64,000 bases of DNA from Nemertoderma westbladi (lineage: Eukaryota; Xenacoelomorpha; Nemertodermatida; Nemertodermatidae), in contig JAUCBJ010000162.1 in the NCBI GenBank assembly GCA_032718475.1, positions 1-64,000 of the forward strand, read 5' to 3'. The position numbers and the translations under genes were made by a program. Under the pieces are notes generated by a model that saw only the letters and a list, made by a program, of their open reading frames with translations, was not told where the DNA came from and did no database searches. Shown piece after piece: positions 33,681-44,604 of this stretch. The stretch's first letter is position 1. The number at the start of each line of letters is the position of its first letter.

Positions 33681-36600
33681 GTGAGTCCAGTCAGTGGTTG
33701 GATCATATTAAACAGGTGAGTCCACTCAGGAGTGGTTGGATCATATCTAACAGGTGAGTCCACTCAGTGGTTGGATCATATCAAACAGGTGTGTCCACTC
33801 AGTAGTGGTTGGATCATATCAAACAGGTGAGTCCAGTGGTTAGATCATATCAAACAGGTGAGTCCAGTCAGTGGTTGGATCATATCAAACAGGTGTGTCC
33901 ACTCAGTAGTGGTTGGATCATATCAAACAGGTGAGTCCACTCATTAGTGGTTGGATCATATCAAACAGGTGAGTCCACTCAGTAGGGGTTGGATCATATC
34001 AAACAGGTGAGTCCACTCAGTAGTGGTTGGATCTTATCAAACAGGTGAGTCCACTCAGTAGTGGTTGGATCATATCAAACAGGTGAGTCCACTCAGTAGT
34101 GGTTGGATCATATCAAACAGGTGAGTCCACTCAGTAGTGGTTGGATCATATCAAACAGGTGAGTCCAGTGGTTAGAGCATATCAAACAGGTGAGTCCACT
34201 CAGTAGTGGTTGGATCATATCAAACAGGTGAGTCCACTCAGTAGTGGTTGGATCATATCAAACAGGTGAGTCCACTCAGTAGTGGTTGGATCATATCAAA
34301 CAGGTGAGTCCACTCAGTAATGGTTGGATCATATCAAACAGGTGAGTCCAGTGGTTGGATCATATCAAACAGGTGAGTCCACTCAGTAGTGGTTGGATCA
34401 TATCAAACAGGTGAGTCCAGTGGTTGGATCATATCAAACAGGTGAGTCCACTCAGTAGTGGTTGGATCATATCAAACAGGTGAGTCCACTCAGTAGGGGT
34501 TGGATCATATCAAACAGGTGAGTCCAGTGGTTGGATCATATCAAACAGGTGAGTCCAGTCAGTGGTTGGATCATATCAAACAGGTGAGTCCAGTGGTTGG
34601 ATCATATCAAACAGGTGAGTCCACTCAGTAGTGGTTGGATCATATCAAACAGGTGAGTCCAGTGGTTGGATCATATCAAACAGGTGAGTCCAGTGGTTGG
34701 ATCATATCAAACAGGTGAGTCCACTCAGTAGTGGTTGGATCATATCAAACAGGTGAGTCCAGTGGTTGGATCATATCAAACAGGTGAGTCCAGTCAGTGG
34801 TTGGATCATATCAAACAGGTGAGTCCAGTGGTTGGATCATATCAAACAGGTGAGTCCACTCAGTAGTGGTTGGATCATATCAAACAGGTGAGTCCACTCA
34901 GTAGGGGTTGGATCATATCAAACAGGTGAGTCCAGTGGTTGGATCATATCAAACAGGTGAGTCCAGTGGTTGGATCATATCAAACAGGTGAGTCCACTCA
35001 GTAGTGGTTGGATCATATCAAACAGGTGTGTCCACTCAGTAGTGGTTGGATCATATCAAACAGGTGAGTCCACTCATTAGTGGTTGGATCATATCAAACA
35101 GGTGAGTCCAGTGGTTGGATCATATCAAACAGGTGAGTCCAGTCAGTGGTTGGATCACATCAAACAGGTGAGTCCACTCAGTAGGCCTAGTGGTTGGATC
35201 ATATCAAACAGGTGAGTCCAATGGTTGGATCATATCAAACAGGTGAGTCCACTCAGTAGTGGTTGGATCATATCAAACAGGTGAGTCCAGTGGTTGGATC
35301 ATATCAAACAGGTGAGTCCAGTCAGTGGTTGGATCACATCAAACAGGTGAGTCCAGTGGTTGGATCATATCAAACAGGTGAGTCCACTCAGTAGTGTTTG
35401 GATCATATCAAACAGGTGAGTCCACTCAGTAGTGGTTGGATCATATCAAACAGGTGAGTCCAGTGGTTGGATCATATCAAACAGGTGAGTCCAGTGGTTG
35501 GATCATATCAAACAGGTGAGTCCAGTCAGTGGTTGGATCACATCAAACAGGTGAGTCTAGTGGTTGGATCATATCAAACAGGTGAGTCCACTCAGTAGTG
35601 GTTGGATCATATCAAACAGGTGAGTCCAGTGGTTGGATCATATCAAACAGGTGTGTCCACTCATGAGTGGTTGGATCATATCTAACAGGTGAGTCCACTC
35701 AGTGGTTGGATCATATCAAACAGGTGATTCCACTCATTAGTGGTTGGATCATATCAAACAGGTGAGTCCACTCAGTGGTTGGATCATATCAAACAGGTGA
35801 GTCCACTCAGTAGTGGTTGGAGCATATCAAACAGGTGAGTCCACTCAGTAGTGGTTGGATCATATCAAACAGGTGAGTCCACTCAGTAGTGGTTGGATCA
35901 TATCAAACAGGTGAGTCCACTCAGTAGTGGTTGGATCTTATCAAACAGGTGAGTCCACTCAGTGGTTGGATCATATCAAACAGGTGAGTCCAGTGGTTGG
36001 ATCATATCAAACAGGTGAGTCCAGTCAGTGGTTGGATCATATCAAACAGGTGAGTCCAGTGGTTGGATCATATCAAACAGGTGTGTCCACTCAGTAGTGG
36101 TTGGATCATATCAAACAGGTGAGTCCAGTGGTTAGATCATATCAAACAGGTGAGTCCAGTCAGTGGTTGGATCATATCAAACAGGTGTGTCCACTCAGTA
36201 GTGGTTGGATCATATCAAACAGGTGAGTCCACTCAGTAGTGGTTGGATCATATCAAACAGGTGAGTCCAGTCAGTGGTTGGATCATATCAAACAGGTGTG
36301 TCCACTCAGTAGTGGTTGGATCATATCAAACAGGTGAGTCCACTCAGTAGTGGTTGGATCATATCAAACAGGTGAGTCCACTCAGTAGTGGTTGGATCAT
36401 ATCAAACAGGTGAGTCCACTCAGTAGTGGTTGGATCATATCAAACAGGTGAGTCCACTCAGTAGTGGTTGGATCATATCAAACAGGTGAGTCCACTCAGT
36501 AGTGGTTGGATCATATCAAACAGGTGAGTCCACTCAGTAGTGGTTGGATCATATCAAACAGGTGAGTCCACTCAGTAGTGGTTGGATCATATCAAACAGG

Positions 36601-37556
36601 TGAGTCCACTCAGTGGTTGGATCATATCAAACAGGTGAGTCCACTCAGTCGTGGTTGGTTCATATCAAACAGGTGAGTCCACTCAGTAGTGGTTGGATCA
36701 TATCAAACAGGTGAGTCCACTCAGTAGTGGTTGGATCATATCAAACAGGTGAGTCCACTCAGTAGTGGTTGGATCATATCAAACAGGTGAGTCCACTCAG
36801 TAGTGGTTGGATCATATCAAACAGGTGAGTCCACTCAGTAGTGGTTGGATCATATCAAACAGGTGAGTCCACTCAGTAGTGGTTGGATCATATCAAACAG
36901 GTGAGTCCACTCAGTAGTGGTTGGATCATATCAAACAGGTGAGTCCAGTCAGTAGTGGTTGGATCATATCAAACAGGTGAGTCCACTCAGTAGTGGTTGG
37001 ATCATATAAAACAGGTGAGTCCACTCAGTGGTTGGATCATATCAAACAGGTGAGTCCACTCAGTAGTGGTTGGATCATATCAAACAGGTGAGTCCACTCA
37101 GTAGTGGTTGGATCATATCAAACAGGTGAGTCCACTCAGTAGTGGTTGGATCATATCAAACAGGTGAGTCCAGTGGTTGGATCATATCAAACAGGTGAGT
37201 CCACTCAGTGGTTGGATCATATCAAACAGGTGAGTCCACTCAGTAGTGGTTGGATCATATCAAACAGGTGAGTCCACTCAGTGGTTGGATCATATCAAAC
37301 AGGTGAGTCCACTCAGTAGTGGTTGGATCATATCAAACAGGTGAGTCCACTCAGTAGTGGTTGGATCATATCAAACAGGTGAGTCCACTCAGTAGTGGTT
37401 GGATCATATCAAACAGGTGAGTCCACTCAGTGGTGGTTGGATCATATCAAACAGGTGAGTCCACTCAGTAGTGGTTGGATCATATCAAACAGGTGAGTCC
37501 ACTCAGTAGTGGTTGGATCATATCAAACAGGTGAGTCCAGTAGTTGGATCATATTA
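33651..37556 (+). repeat. Minisatellite copying the MTMR exon 1 end and splice donor
   Basis: About 110 tandem units of three length classes (31, 35 and 38 bp) differ only by CAGT and AGT spacer modules between GTGAGTCCA and GGTTGGATCATATC. Every unit contains the last 20 or so bases of exon 1 (TGGTTGGATCATATCAAACA, then G) followed by the donor GTGAGTCC; a few units have GTGTGTCC. The array starts with the genuine exon end and fills almost the entire 4,015-bp intron. It stops at 37556, where the last unit decays (ATTAAACGAATC). Confidence 0.97.
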
Positions 37557-37695
37557 AACGAATCTGATATTTGCACCTAATTTAAGATTTAAGTTTTGAG
37601 GAAAACTGTATAAGTTTTCTGGTTGACTTCATTTTGTGGGTTTGTAGAGTCGGATGCCTTCGATATATTTTTATTATCGATATTATGTTTTCCAG

Positions 37696-38439
37696 ATATT
37701 ATCATCGGCCCTGCGAGTCGCTGAGAGAGTGGAGAGTCTGAAGGAGTCGGTGGTGATTCACTGTAGCGACGGTTGGGACCGGACCGCCCAACTTACATCG
37801 CTGTCTATGCTACTACTAGACCCCTACTACCGGACTATAAAAGGGTTCCAAGTGCTTGTCGAGAAGGAATGGCTAAGTTTCGGACACAAATTCTCGCAAC
37901 GAGTCGGTCATGGGGACCGGAACTACGCTGACGCCGACCGCTCTCCGGTCTTCCTACAGTTCATCGACTGTGTCTGGCAACTAACCCAACAGTTCCCGGT
38001 CGCCTTCCAGTTCAACGAGCACTTCCTAATAACGATAATGGACCATCTGTACAGCTGTCGTTTCGGTACCTTCCTGTGTAACGCGGAGCGGGAGCGCGTT
38101 ACAGAGAAACTCCGAGAGCGATCGCCCTCGCTGTGGTCGTACATCCTCCAGTCCGTGGACGAGTACACAAACCCGCTGTACGCGGAGTACTCGGTGCAAT
38201 GCGTGCTGTACCCCGCGGCGACCCTGCGGCGTATAAAGCTGTGGATCGGGTACTACGTGCGATGGAACCCGAGCATGCACCCTCAGGAGTCAGTGTTGTC
38301 TCAGACAATAGATCTACTGAAGATTAGAGATCAGTTAAAGAAGCAACGGGACGAGTTGCAACGACAATTCGAACACAAAGAAAAACTTGGGATTATTAAA
38401 TCGCGAAAGGGAGCCACTTCAACAACCACCGTCATATGA
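37696..38439 (+). CDS. MTMR2: Myotubularin (MTMR2-like) exon 2
   Basis: This exon completes the enzyme (residues 363-609). It starts at acceptor ATGTTTTCCAG and continues the frame (HIKQ, then [15 protein letters not shown]). The catalytic P-loop [14 protein letters not shown] has the CX5R Cys at about 385 and Arg at about 391, so the enzyme should be active rather than a pseudophosphatase. Further family blocks are [39 protein letters not shown] and [18 protein letters not shown]-terminal coiled coil (about 565-595) would mediate dimerisation, as in MTMR2 with its partners. The protein ends TTTVI, a possible PDZ ligand. AATAAA lies at about 38483, 45 bp after the stop. Confidence 0.96.
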   Translation: MLSSALRVAERVESLKESVVIHCSDGWDRTAQLTSLSMLLLDPYYRTIKGFQVLVEKEWLSFGHKFSQRVGHGDRNYADADRSPVFLQFIDCVWQLTQQFPVAFQFNEHFLITIMDHLYSCRFGTFLCNAERERVTEKLRERSPSLWSYILQSVDEYTNPLYAEYSVQCVLYPAATLRRIKLWIGYYVRWNPSMHPQESVLSQTIDLLKIRDQLKKQRDELQRQFEHKEKLGIIKSRKGATSTTTVI

Positions 38440-39390
38440 GCGAGTTGCGATAGACGATGGTGTCTATCTATTTATTTAGCTTAATAAATATTTACTTTTC
38501 GATATCGGGAAGAACAAACCGTATTTCATAAATGTACCTAAATGCTAAAATAGGTAATTAATCTTAAAACTGAGTGAGTACTGAGTATGACTGTTCTTGT
38601 TCTGCAATAATAATAAATCTAGTCAGACGCAGATTCGTTAGAGACTATTTAGTTTAGATATATAGTTCTGATACGGATATGTTATTGGAAAACGTCTGTG
38701 ATTCCATTATGTGGTTCGCCTTTTGTTATTTAGATTTAGTAATTCGCTATGCTTTGGTTTAATATGGGCTCACATTGTTCTATTTAATTCCGGGAACGGG
38801 TCCGTACTAAGAGGCCTAATTATCGATCCACGTTTATCCACGAATGTAGAAGATTATGTATATTTCGGTAAATTGTCGTAAAGTTTACGCTAAACATACA
38901 GTCCGATACAATAGAGCAAAACGTGGTGGTAAAATAGATCCTAAACGCTAAAAAGGGAGGAAAACCATAGCTGCGTTGTTTTAATTAATTTCGAGTCGTT
39001 ATATTATATTTGTATTTGTATTCTGGGCTTTCCCTCCCCATATTTATTTGCTGTTAACTTCTCATCCGTAATTATTTGCTTAATAATGCTTTAATTCATT
39101 GCACTACATTTGGTGCCAATTTGATTTTTAATTTATTTATAAATTAAATTCTTACCCAGCCTCAGACTTAAATTTAATTACTTATATACAGTTGGCGTGC
39201 AAACCGGATAACCTACAATATGTCGGAAGTGCGGAGCAATACGCGATAATAACCGCCACTACATTATATTGTATAATTTATCGGAACCTGGAGGTGTGAA
39301 ATAGCGACGTGGTTGAGACCTTTGTACACTGGGGCATTCAACTGGAGTCCACAGATCGGCGGGGGACTTCCGATGGCACAGGATATTAAT
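38440..39390 (+). other. MTMR 3' flank within CFAP206 intron C
   Basis: The MTMR 3' UTR with AATAAA near 38483, then A+T-rich DNA with no gene seen, up to the truncated LINE. Confidence 0.6.
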
Positions 39391-40790
39391 TACACTCTAT
39401 GGTTCTTTTCGGGGAATTTCATTTATCTCGATTGCTGCAAAGCTATACAATAGAATTCTATTAAATCGCATCAGGGATCCCATTGAGAGACTGCTCCGTG
39501 GAAATCAGAATGGGTTCCGTAAAGGTCGTGGGACCATGGAGCCCATTTTGGCACTTAGAAGGATAATTTAAGAATTATCAAAAAAGAAAGACAGGCATCT
39601 GGCTGTTATCTTTGTTGACTTCTTCAAGGCCTTTGATTCAGTCTCTCGCTCACGTATGTTCAGTATACTTTCGCACTATATGGGATTCCTGATGAAATTA
39701 TTGCAGCAATCAGATCATCAGTATACGATGGTTCGACAACATTTGTGTCTACTGTTGACGGTGACACAGAACCATTTGAAGTGTTATGGGAAGTCCTCCA
39801 GGGAGACACACTTGCACCATTCTTGTTCATAATTGTGGTTGACTATGTTCTACGCATGTCCTTAGATCATCATAATGATGATGGGGTGATGATAACTCCA
39901 CCTACTGGCTCCAGAAGTCGAGGAAATCCTGCCAAGTACCTAACTGATCTAGACTTTGCTGATGACTTAGGAGTACTCTCAGAATCACTAGAGGGAGCCC
40001 AACGGCTCCTCAGCTTATTAGAACATGCTGCTTCTAGTGTTGGTCTTTTTATTAACTCCAGAAAGACCAACATTTTGACAGTTAACTTTGAAAGTCCTCA
40101 GCAAGTCTCTGACCGGATGAGCATAATCTCAAAGGATGGTATGCTTGAGCATGTGGACGACTTCTGTTACCTGGGATCATGGATCCGGAAGGCAGGTGAG
40201 GACCTTTGAATACGTAAGGGAAAGGCATGGACAGCCTTGATTAGGCTTTCCAGGATTTGGAAGTCACCGAGAATTAATCGGAAACTTAAGGTCCGATTAT
40301 TTAGAGCAGCAGTAGTTCCAGTACTCCTCTATGGGAGTCCATGCTGGGCTCTAACTGCTGAGGACACCAAATCTCTAGATGGCACATTCACAAGAATGCT
40401 ACGCCGGGTTGATTGTGTCAAGTACAATGCACACATCTCCAACCAGACACTATATAACATTGGAGGTGTCTCATTGGTTCCCCCAAGCTTGACATTAGAA
40501 CAAAATCGCCTCCGCTTTGCAGTACATTGCTTTCGCCGTGAGGACCAGCCAGTGCATAATCGTGTACTTTGGCAGCCTCATGGAGTGAATAAGCATGGTG
40601 GACAGCCCATGACTTTCTTGAGGCGCATCTTAAAGGACACTGGCCTTGATTATGCGGATGATCTAGCAAATGTCTTGGGTGATAGGGAGTTGTGGCGGCG
40701 CAATTTTATCGACAAGCCGGCACAGCATTCTTAAAAATGCAGCTGCAATGCCGCATACCGATCCTAGTAGTAGTCATAGTAGTAGTAGCA
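39391..40790 (+). mobile_element. 5'-truncated LINE copy
   Basis: The copy starts abruptly at ACACTCTATGGTTC, corresponding to about 10240 in the long copy, and shares its 3' end including the TAG-repeat tail. It has a stop in the polymerase (GGATAATTTAAGAATT where the long copy reads TTGAAG), a frame change near 39675 and a TGA at about 40207. It preserves the uninterrupted C-terminus that the long copy has lost. It is a dead copy, very similar to the 8.9-12.6 kb element, so its insertion is recent. It sits in CFAP206 intron C. Confidence 0.93.
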
Positions 40791-40919
40791 GGGCGTAAAC
40801 GCGACAACGTCAAGTATGGAGCTGTAACCTGTACTCATGATTCTCGTTTATTGTTTTGGTTATAATAACCCTCAACTGTAACATGTCGTTTACACCCTTA
40901 GTAGCATTAGATTCCTCAA

Positions 40920-41085
40920 AATGTAACTTGTTCTGTTGACTTTCGTTGATTGTTTTGGTTAAAATAACGTGCCACTGTAACTACTACCTTTTTTTGCCAA
41001 TTTCCCTTAATTGGTGATTTAACATAAAGACGATTAATCACATTAAGATATTAATTCACCGAGATGGGATTTGTGTCAAGTTCCC
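40920..41085 (+). repeat. Partial MITE, CTGGRCGCAA family, copy 3
   Basis: It shares GATTGTTTTGGTTAAAATAA, CGTGCCACTGTAA and the end GAGATGGGATTTGTGTC with the complete copy at 55351-55563. The left half is poorly preserved. Confidence 0.6.
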
Positions 41086-42195
41086 CTATGTCTCATTTTA
41101 TTTATATAATGATTTAATAATTAATTTATTGTATTTATTTTATTTACGTATACGTTTGTAAGAATACCTCTCTAATAATTAATATGCTATACACACAGTC
41201 TCCAATTCATTAAGTTTTAGTAATAATGAATGTAATGAGAGATCAAATAGCAAAAAGGAGCACATTAACAACTTTTGGATACGATTGCGACTCCACCCGG
41301 TCGCATAAATACATGGGACAGATACCAAACAGAATGTTGGATGTGGGGCGAGCTTAGAATACGGGTACCACTATCTCAATCTGTGTGTCTGTCGATCTGT
41401 ATATGTAGATCCACGTATATTTAATAGTTAATAAATCCTCGATGAAATCTAACCAAACTTAGTACACGTTGTCAAAAGTTGAGAAATTTTCTAAGTAGAA
41501 TTTACGTGTGGCCTTCGATCCTAAGATAAAAGCAGCCAATTGGTTAATTGCAGTAAAATACGTGAGATTTTAATCAGGTCAGCTATCATAGATTTTAATT
41601 ATTTCAAGTGGTATGTGTTAAGAAATCAGTGTTTGATTGATCTAATTAATTGATATAATTAGTAATTAACCCCATTGAATTTATGCTTTTCACATACAAT
41701 GTCGCTGACAGGGTAAATTCTGCCGGTCTGGCCCCTGATGTTGCCGCCTTTAATAATATTTCACTATCATTACTAATTACATCGACATTCACATAACAAA
41801 AGTTTTAATATTTTTGACAATTTGGCTCGCCTACAATCTTAATTATAAAATACAAATTATCTGTCAAGACCTACCACACCTATCATCAATCTCGCATACT
41901 GGTACCGTCTGTACCTTTGGGTTGTAACGCAGATTAAAATGGGGGTTGAAGGTGAGTCCCGCTTTATTTGATTGATTGGGGTTGAAGGTGAGTCCCGCTT
42001 TATTTGATTGATTGGGGTTGAAGGTTAGTCCCGCTTTATTTGATTGATTGGCGGTTTTGTTAAATTTCTTAAGTACAGTTTTTGTGATAGAATCGCTCAA
42101 TTTTAATTTGTATCTCATAACTCAGCCTCGTGCTGCGCGAAGGCCCCACCAACGTGTATTGACTAACTTCGATTGTATTTTCATTTAATTTTGTA
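41086..42195. other. Non-coding region 3' of the acyltransferase gene
   Basis: A+T-rich. At 41938-42050 it contains three copies of a 36-bp unit (GGGTTGAAGGTGAGTCCCGC and on). Near 41340-41400 it has a GGGGCGAG/CTGTCTG stretch similar to those at 26.7 and 54.1 kb. No gene is seen. Confidence 0.6.
41938..42050. repeat. 36-bp tandem repeat, three copies
   Basis: The unit GGTTGAAGGTGAGTCCCGCT continues with TTATTTGATTGATTGG. It contains AGGTGAGT, a donor consensus, on the plus strand. There is no evidence that this lies at an exon boundary, since the neighbouring gene is on the other strand. Confidence 0.85.
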
Positions 42196-43209
42196 TTAAA
42201 TAATCTGTAAGGGGTGATCCTCAGTCAATCCATAATGCGTTTTATGTTTATGGAATAGATCTTCAACGGCTGTGACGTATCTTCTATGAAGCAAATCGAT
42301 GTCTTCTTTGGAGACAGTAATAAGCTTCTCCACAGGAATAGGGGCTCCCACTACCGTGTTGATACTGCACCTATAGGGCAGCAGTCCCACAGTGTAGTTA
42401 AACACACCCCTCCCGTGGAACAGAGGAGGGCTGAAGCCCATAAACTTTGTGCCGAGATTCTGTAGTCGACGCAGCATCGATCCTTCCGGGTTATCCAGTT
42501 GCTTGTACATATCGATCTCCCCAAACGATACAATCGGAACTAAAGAAGCTCCGGTCTTTAACGCCATTTTAATAAAACCCTTTCGCTCTTTCAGAAGAAA
42601 CTTGTATTTAGTCGGGTTGGCTTCCAACACTTCCGGAGCCCCTCCCACTACGATAACGACTGCATTGCCTTTCCCTTTGCGTTCTAGAATGTAACGCACT
42701 GAGTCCTTGTGGGCGCTGCATAATCCACCCGTCATAATGTAGTCGCGAAAAAAAGGGAAGGAGAATTGGCCATCAAGTACGCATAGATGGGGCACGATAG
42801 CCGGGAATAGGTCCTCGAAACCCGTAGCCGTGGTACCGAAGTGTATAAAGGCGCCCGTTGCCATGATACCGTGCGGGTGGTAGCCTATGATGTAGTTGGC
42901 GTCTGGGGTTAGTTCGGCGGTCTTTATAAGTCGTGCCGGGAAGTATCGGGCCAACCAAGTCCACACGATCCAGCTCCGAGGCCAGGCGTTCCGTCTGCCG
43001 CCCTGTCTGGGTGTGTGGATGTCGTACAGGTACCAGGCCAGGTAGAGAACAACCAGGTAGTAGTAGGACGTGAAGAGGAGGTAGATAGCTAAAGCGATCC
43101 CTCCAAACCCGAAGAAAAGAAATGTTGTCGAATAAACCAAAGCGCCAACGGTCTCCAGACGACGATGTAAGGGGATTCGTAAAGGGGCCAATTCTATTCC
43201 AATTGGCAT
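42196..43209 (-). CDS. MOGAT2: MOGAT/DGAT2-family acyltransferase
   Basis: A 337-residue single-exon ER membrane enzyme of the DGAT2/MOGAT/AWAT family, which transfers acyl-CoA to mono- or diacylglycerol in triacylglycerol synthesis. Visible support: a hydrophobic N-terminal hairpin (about 25-62), the PRQGGRR motif, the active-site YHPHGIMATGAF with HPHG at 111-114, FFRDYIMTGGL, the GGAPEVLEA motif, KERKGFIKMALKTGASLVPI and FHGRGVFNYTVGLLPYR. Overall it reads closest to MOGAT2 (334 residues in human), but DGAT2 or wax synthase activity cannot be excluded. The gene lies inside CFAP206 intron C on the opposite strand. Vertebrate relatives have several introns; this has none. Confidence 0.92.
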   Translation of the reverse strand: MPIGIELAPLRIPLHRRLETVGALVYSTTFLFFGFGGIALAIYLLFTSYYYLVVLYLAWYLYDIHTPRQGGRRNAWPRSWIVWTWLARYFPARLIKTAELTPDANYIIGYHPHGIMATGAFIHFGTTATGFEDLFPAIVPHLCVLDGQFSFPFFRDYIMTGGLCSAHKDSVRYILERKGKGNAVVIVVGGAPEVLEANPTKYKFLLKERKGFIKMALKTGASLVPIVSFGEIDMYKQLDNPEGSMLRRLQNLGTKFMGFSPPLFHGRGVFNYTVGLLPYRCSINTVVGAPIPVEKLITVSKEDIDLLHRRYVTAVEDLFHKHKTHYGLTEDHPLQII

Positions 43210-44487
43210 GGCGATAAATGTTTGGATGGAGACTATATCAACATTATATTACAAATATAGGGCCTACTAATGTGATTGAATATCTATCAATTAATTAACT
43301 TTATATTACTTTTATTTTGATCTACTGGAATGGGATTGGTACGCGAACAAAATGTTTTTGTAGAAACAATATATTAAAGGGGGTAGTGGACGCGGACGGG
43401 ATGAGGGGGGGGGGGGGGATAGTTTACTCGGTAGCGTCAATTTAAATATGTGTTTTTAATTTTAATTTAGTCAGCAGTTAGTGAAGTAATTTTGATTTAC
43501 TACTGGAATCAAATCTGGAACTGGAATTAATAAGGGTGTAATAATTAACCTGTATTAATAATGATTGATTTAATCTTAATAATGGATTCCAAATAAATTT
43601 ATTTATTTATTTAATATATATAATTTATTTAAATCATTATGTAAAAACAATAACAAATACACCAAATAATGTATATATACAGTACTATATAGGCATTGAT
43701 TATTCAACATAACATATTGTTATCCCTCATCCCATGGTTTTTTCACCGAATAATTTTTTCGCAAACCAAACCCTACGGTTTTTACTTTTACAGAATGACA
43801 ACATAATATCACCTAACAATTATTGAAGTGACATATGTAAAATGTGCTCCAATTATTAAATCTACATTATTTATTGGTTTACAAAGCAACTGAGAGATAT
43901 TATATTAATAAAATGATCTAGGCTATAGGTATTTACGTCTATCTATAATTAGTATTCTATTTACAATCAAACCCGGATGTTATCTCACAGTCAATAAAGT
44001 GAAATCGCTAGTTGTTGTAGTTGTAGTATTAGATAATAATAATACCTGCATTGTGGCTATTTGACATCTGGATAAGATTATAAGCAAATCACTAAAACTG
44101 CCTGCATCACACAATAACCCCCTTTATTAATATTAAATTTTTGCACGATGGGTTATTTAGAAGGCCCACCGGATCTTGTGGTAAGTGACAGAACCATAGT
44201 CATTGAGAACTCTCATGAGCTATGGAATGATGGGGTCCAGGGTTTTTTGACTGTCTAGGTCCTAATATGGGCCTACACTCCCTCTCCTGCGGAGAGACTT
44301 GGTGTCTGCATGTGTTTACTAGACCACATTGTCCGATTGGTTGCACGAAGACCAATGGACCTGTTTGAATTGTGAGCCTATTATTAACCCTACTGTATTC
44401 GACATGCGCTTGTACTCTTTTTCATTACAATTATTATTGTTTGTAATTTTGAAAATCAAATATTCTGATTCGTTATTATATTTTTAG
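43210..44487 (+). other. End of CFAP206 intron C
   Basis: It includes the acyltransferase promoter side, a 14-G run (43405-43418), A+T-rich sequence and a less A+T-rich stretch at about 44140-44390 of unknown origin. No gene is seen. Confidence 0.6.
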
Positions 44488-44604
44488 AATAGAGAAGATA
44501 ATGTACCACCGCTTCAGTTGGTGGTTGATTCCTTGATCAACACTCGCCAATACGAGGCCTTCCTTGTTCATCTGCAAACAGATGTAATAGAGTGCGCCAG
44601 ACAG
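44488..44604 (+). CDS. CFAP206: CFAP206 exon D
   Basis: 39 codons, starting NREDNVPPLQLVVDSLINTR and ending VHLQTDVIECARQ. It corresponds to the family's segment around the NIRQYEVF motif (here NTRQYEAF). The acceptor is TATTTTTAG and the donor CAG/GTGAGT, phase 0 on both sides. The second half of the exon and its donor are the source of the 63-bp array that follows. Confidence 0.9.

Noticed and set aside
33651-37556. CRISPR-like regular array
   Set aside because: Units are directly adjacent and lack unique spacers; the genome is eukaryotic and the unit is an exon junction.
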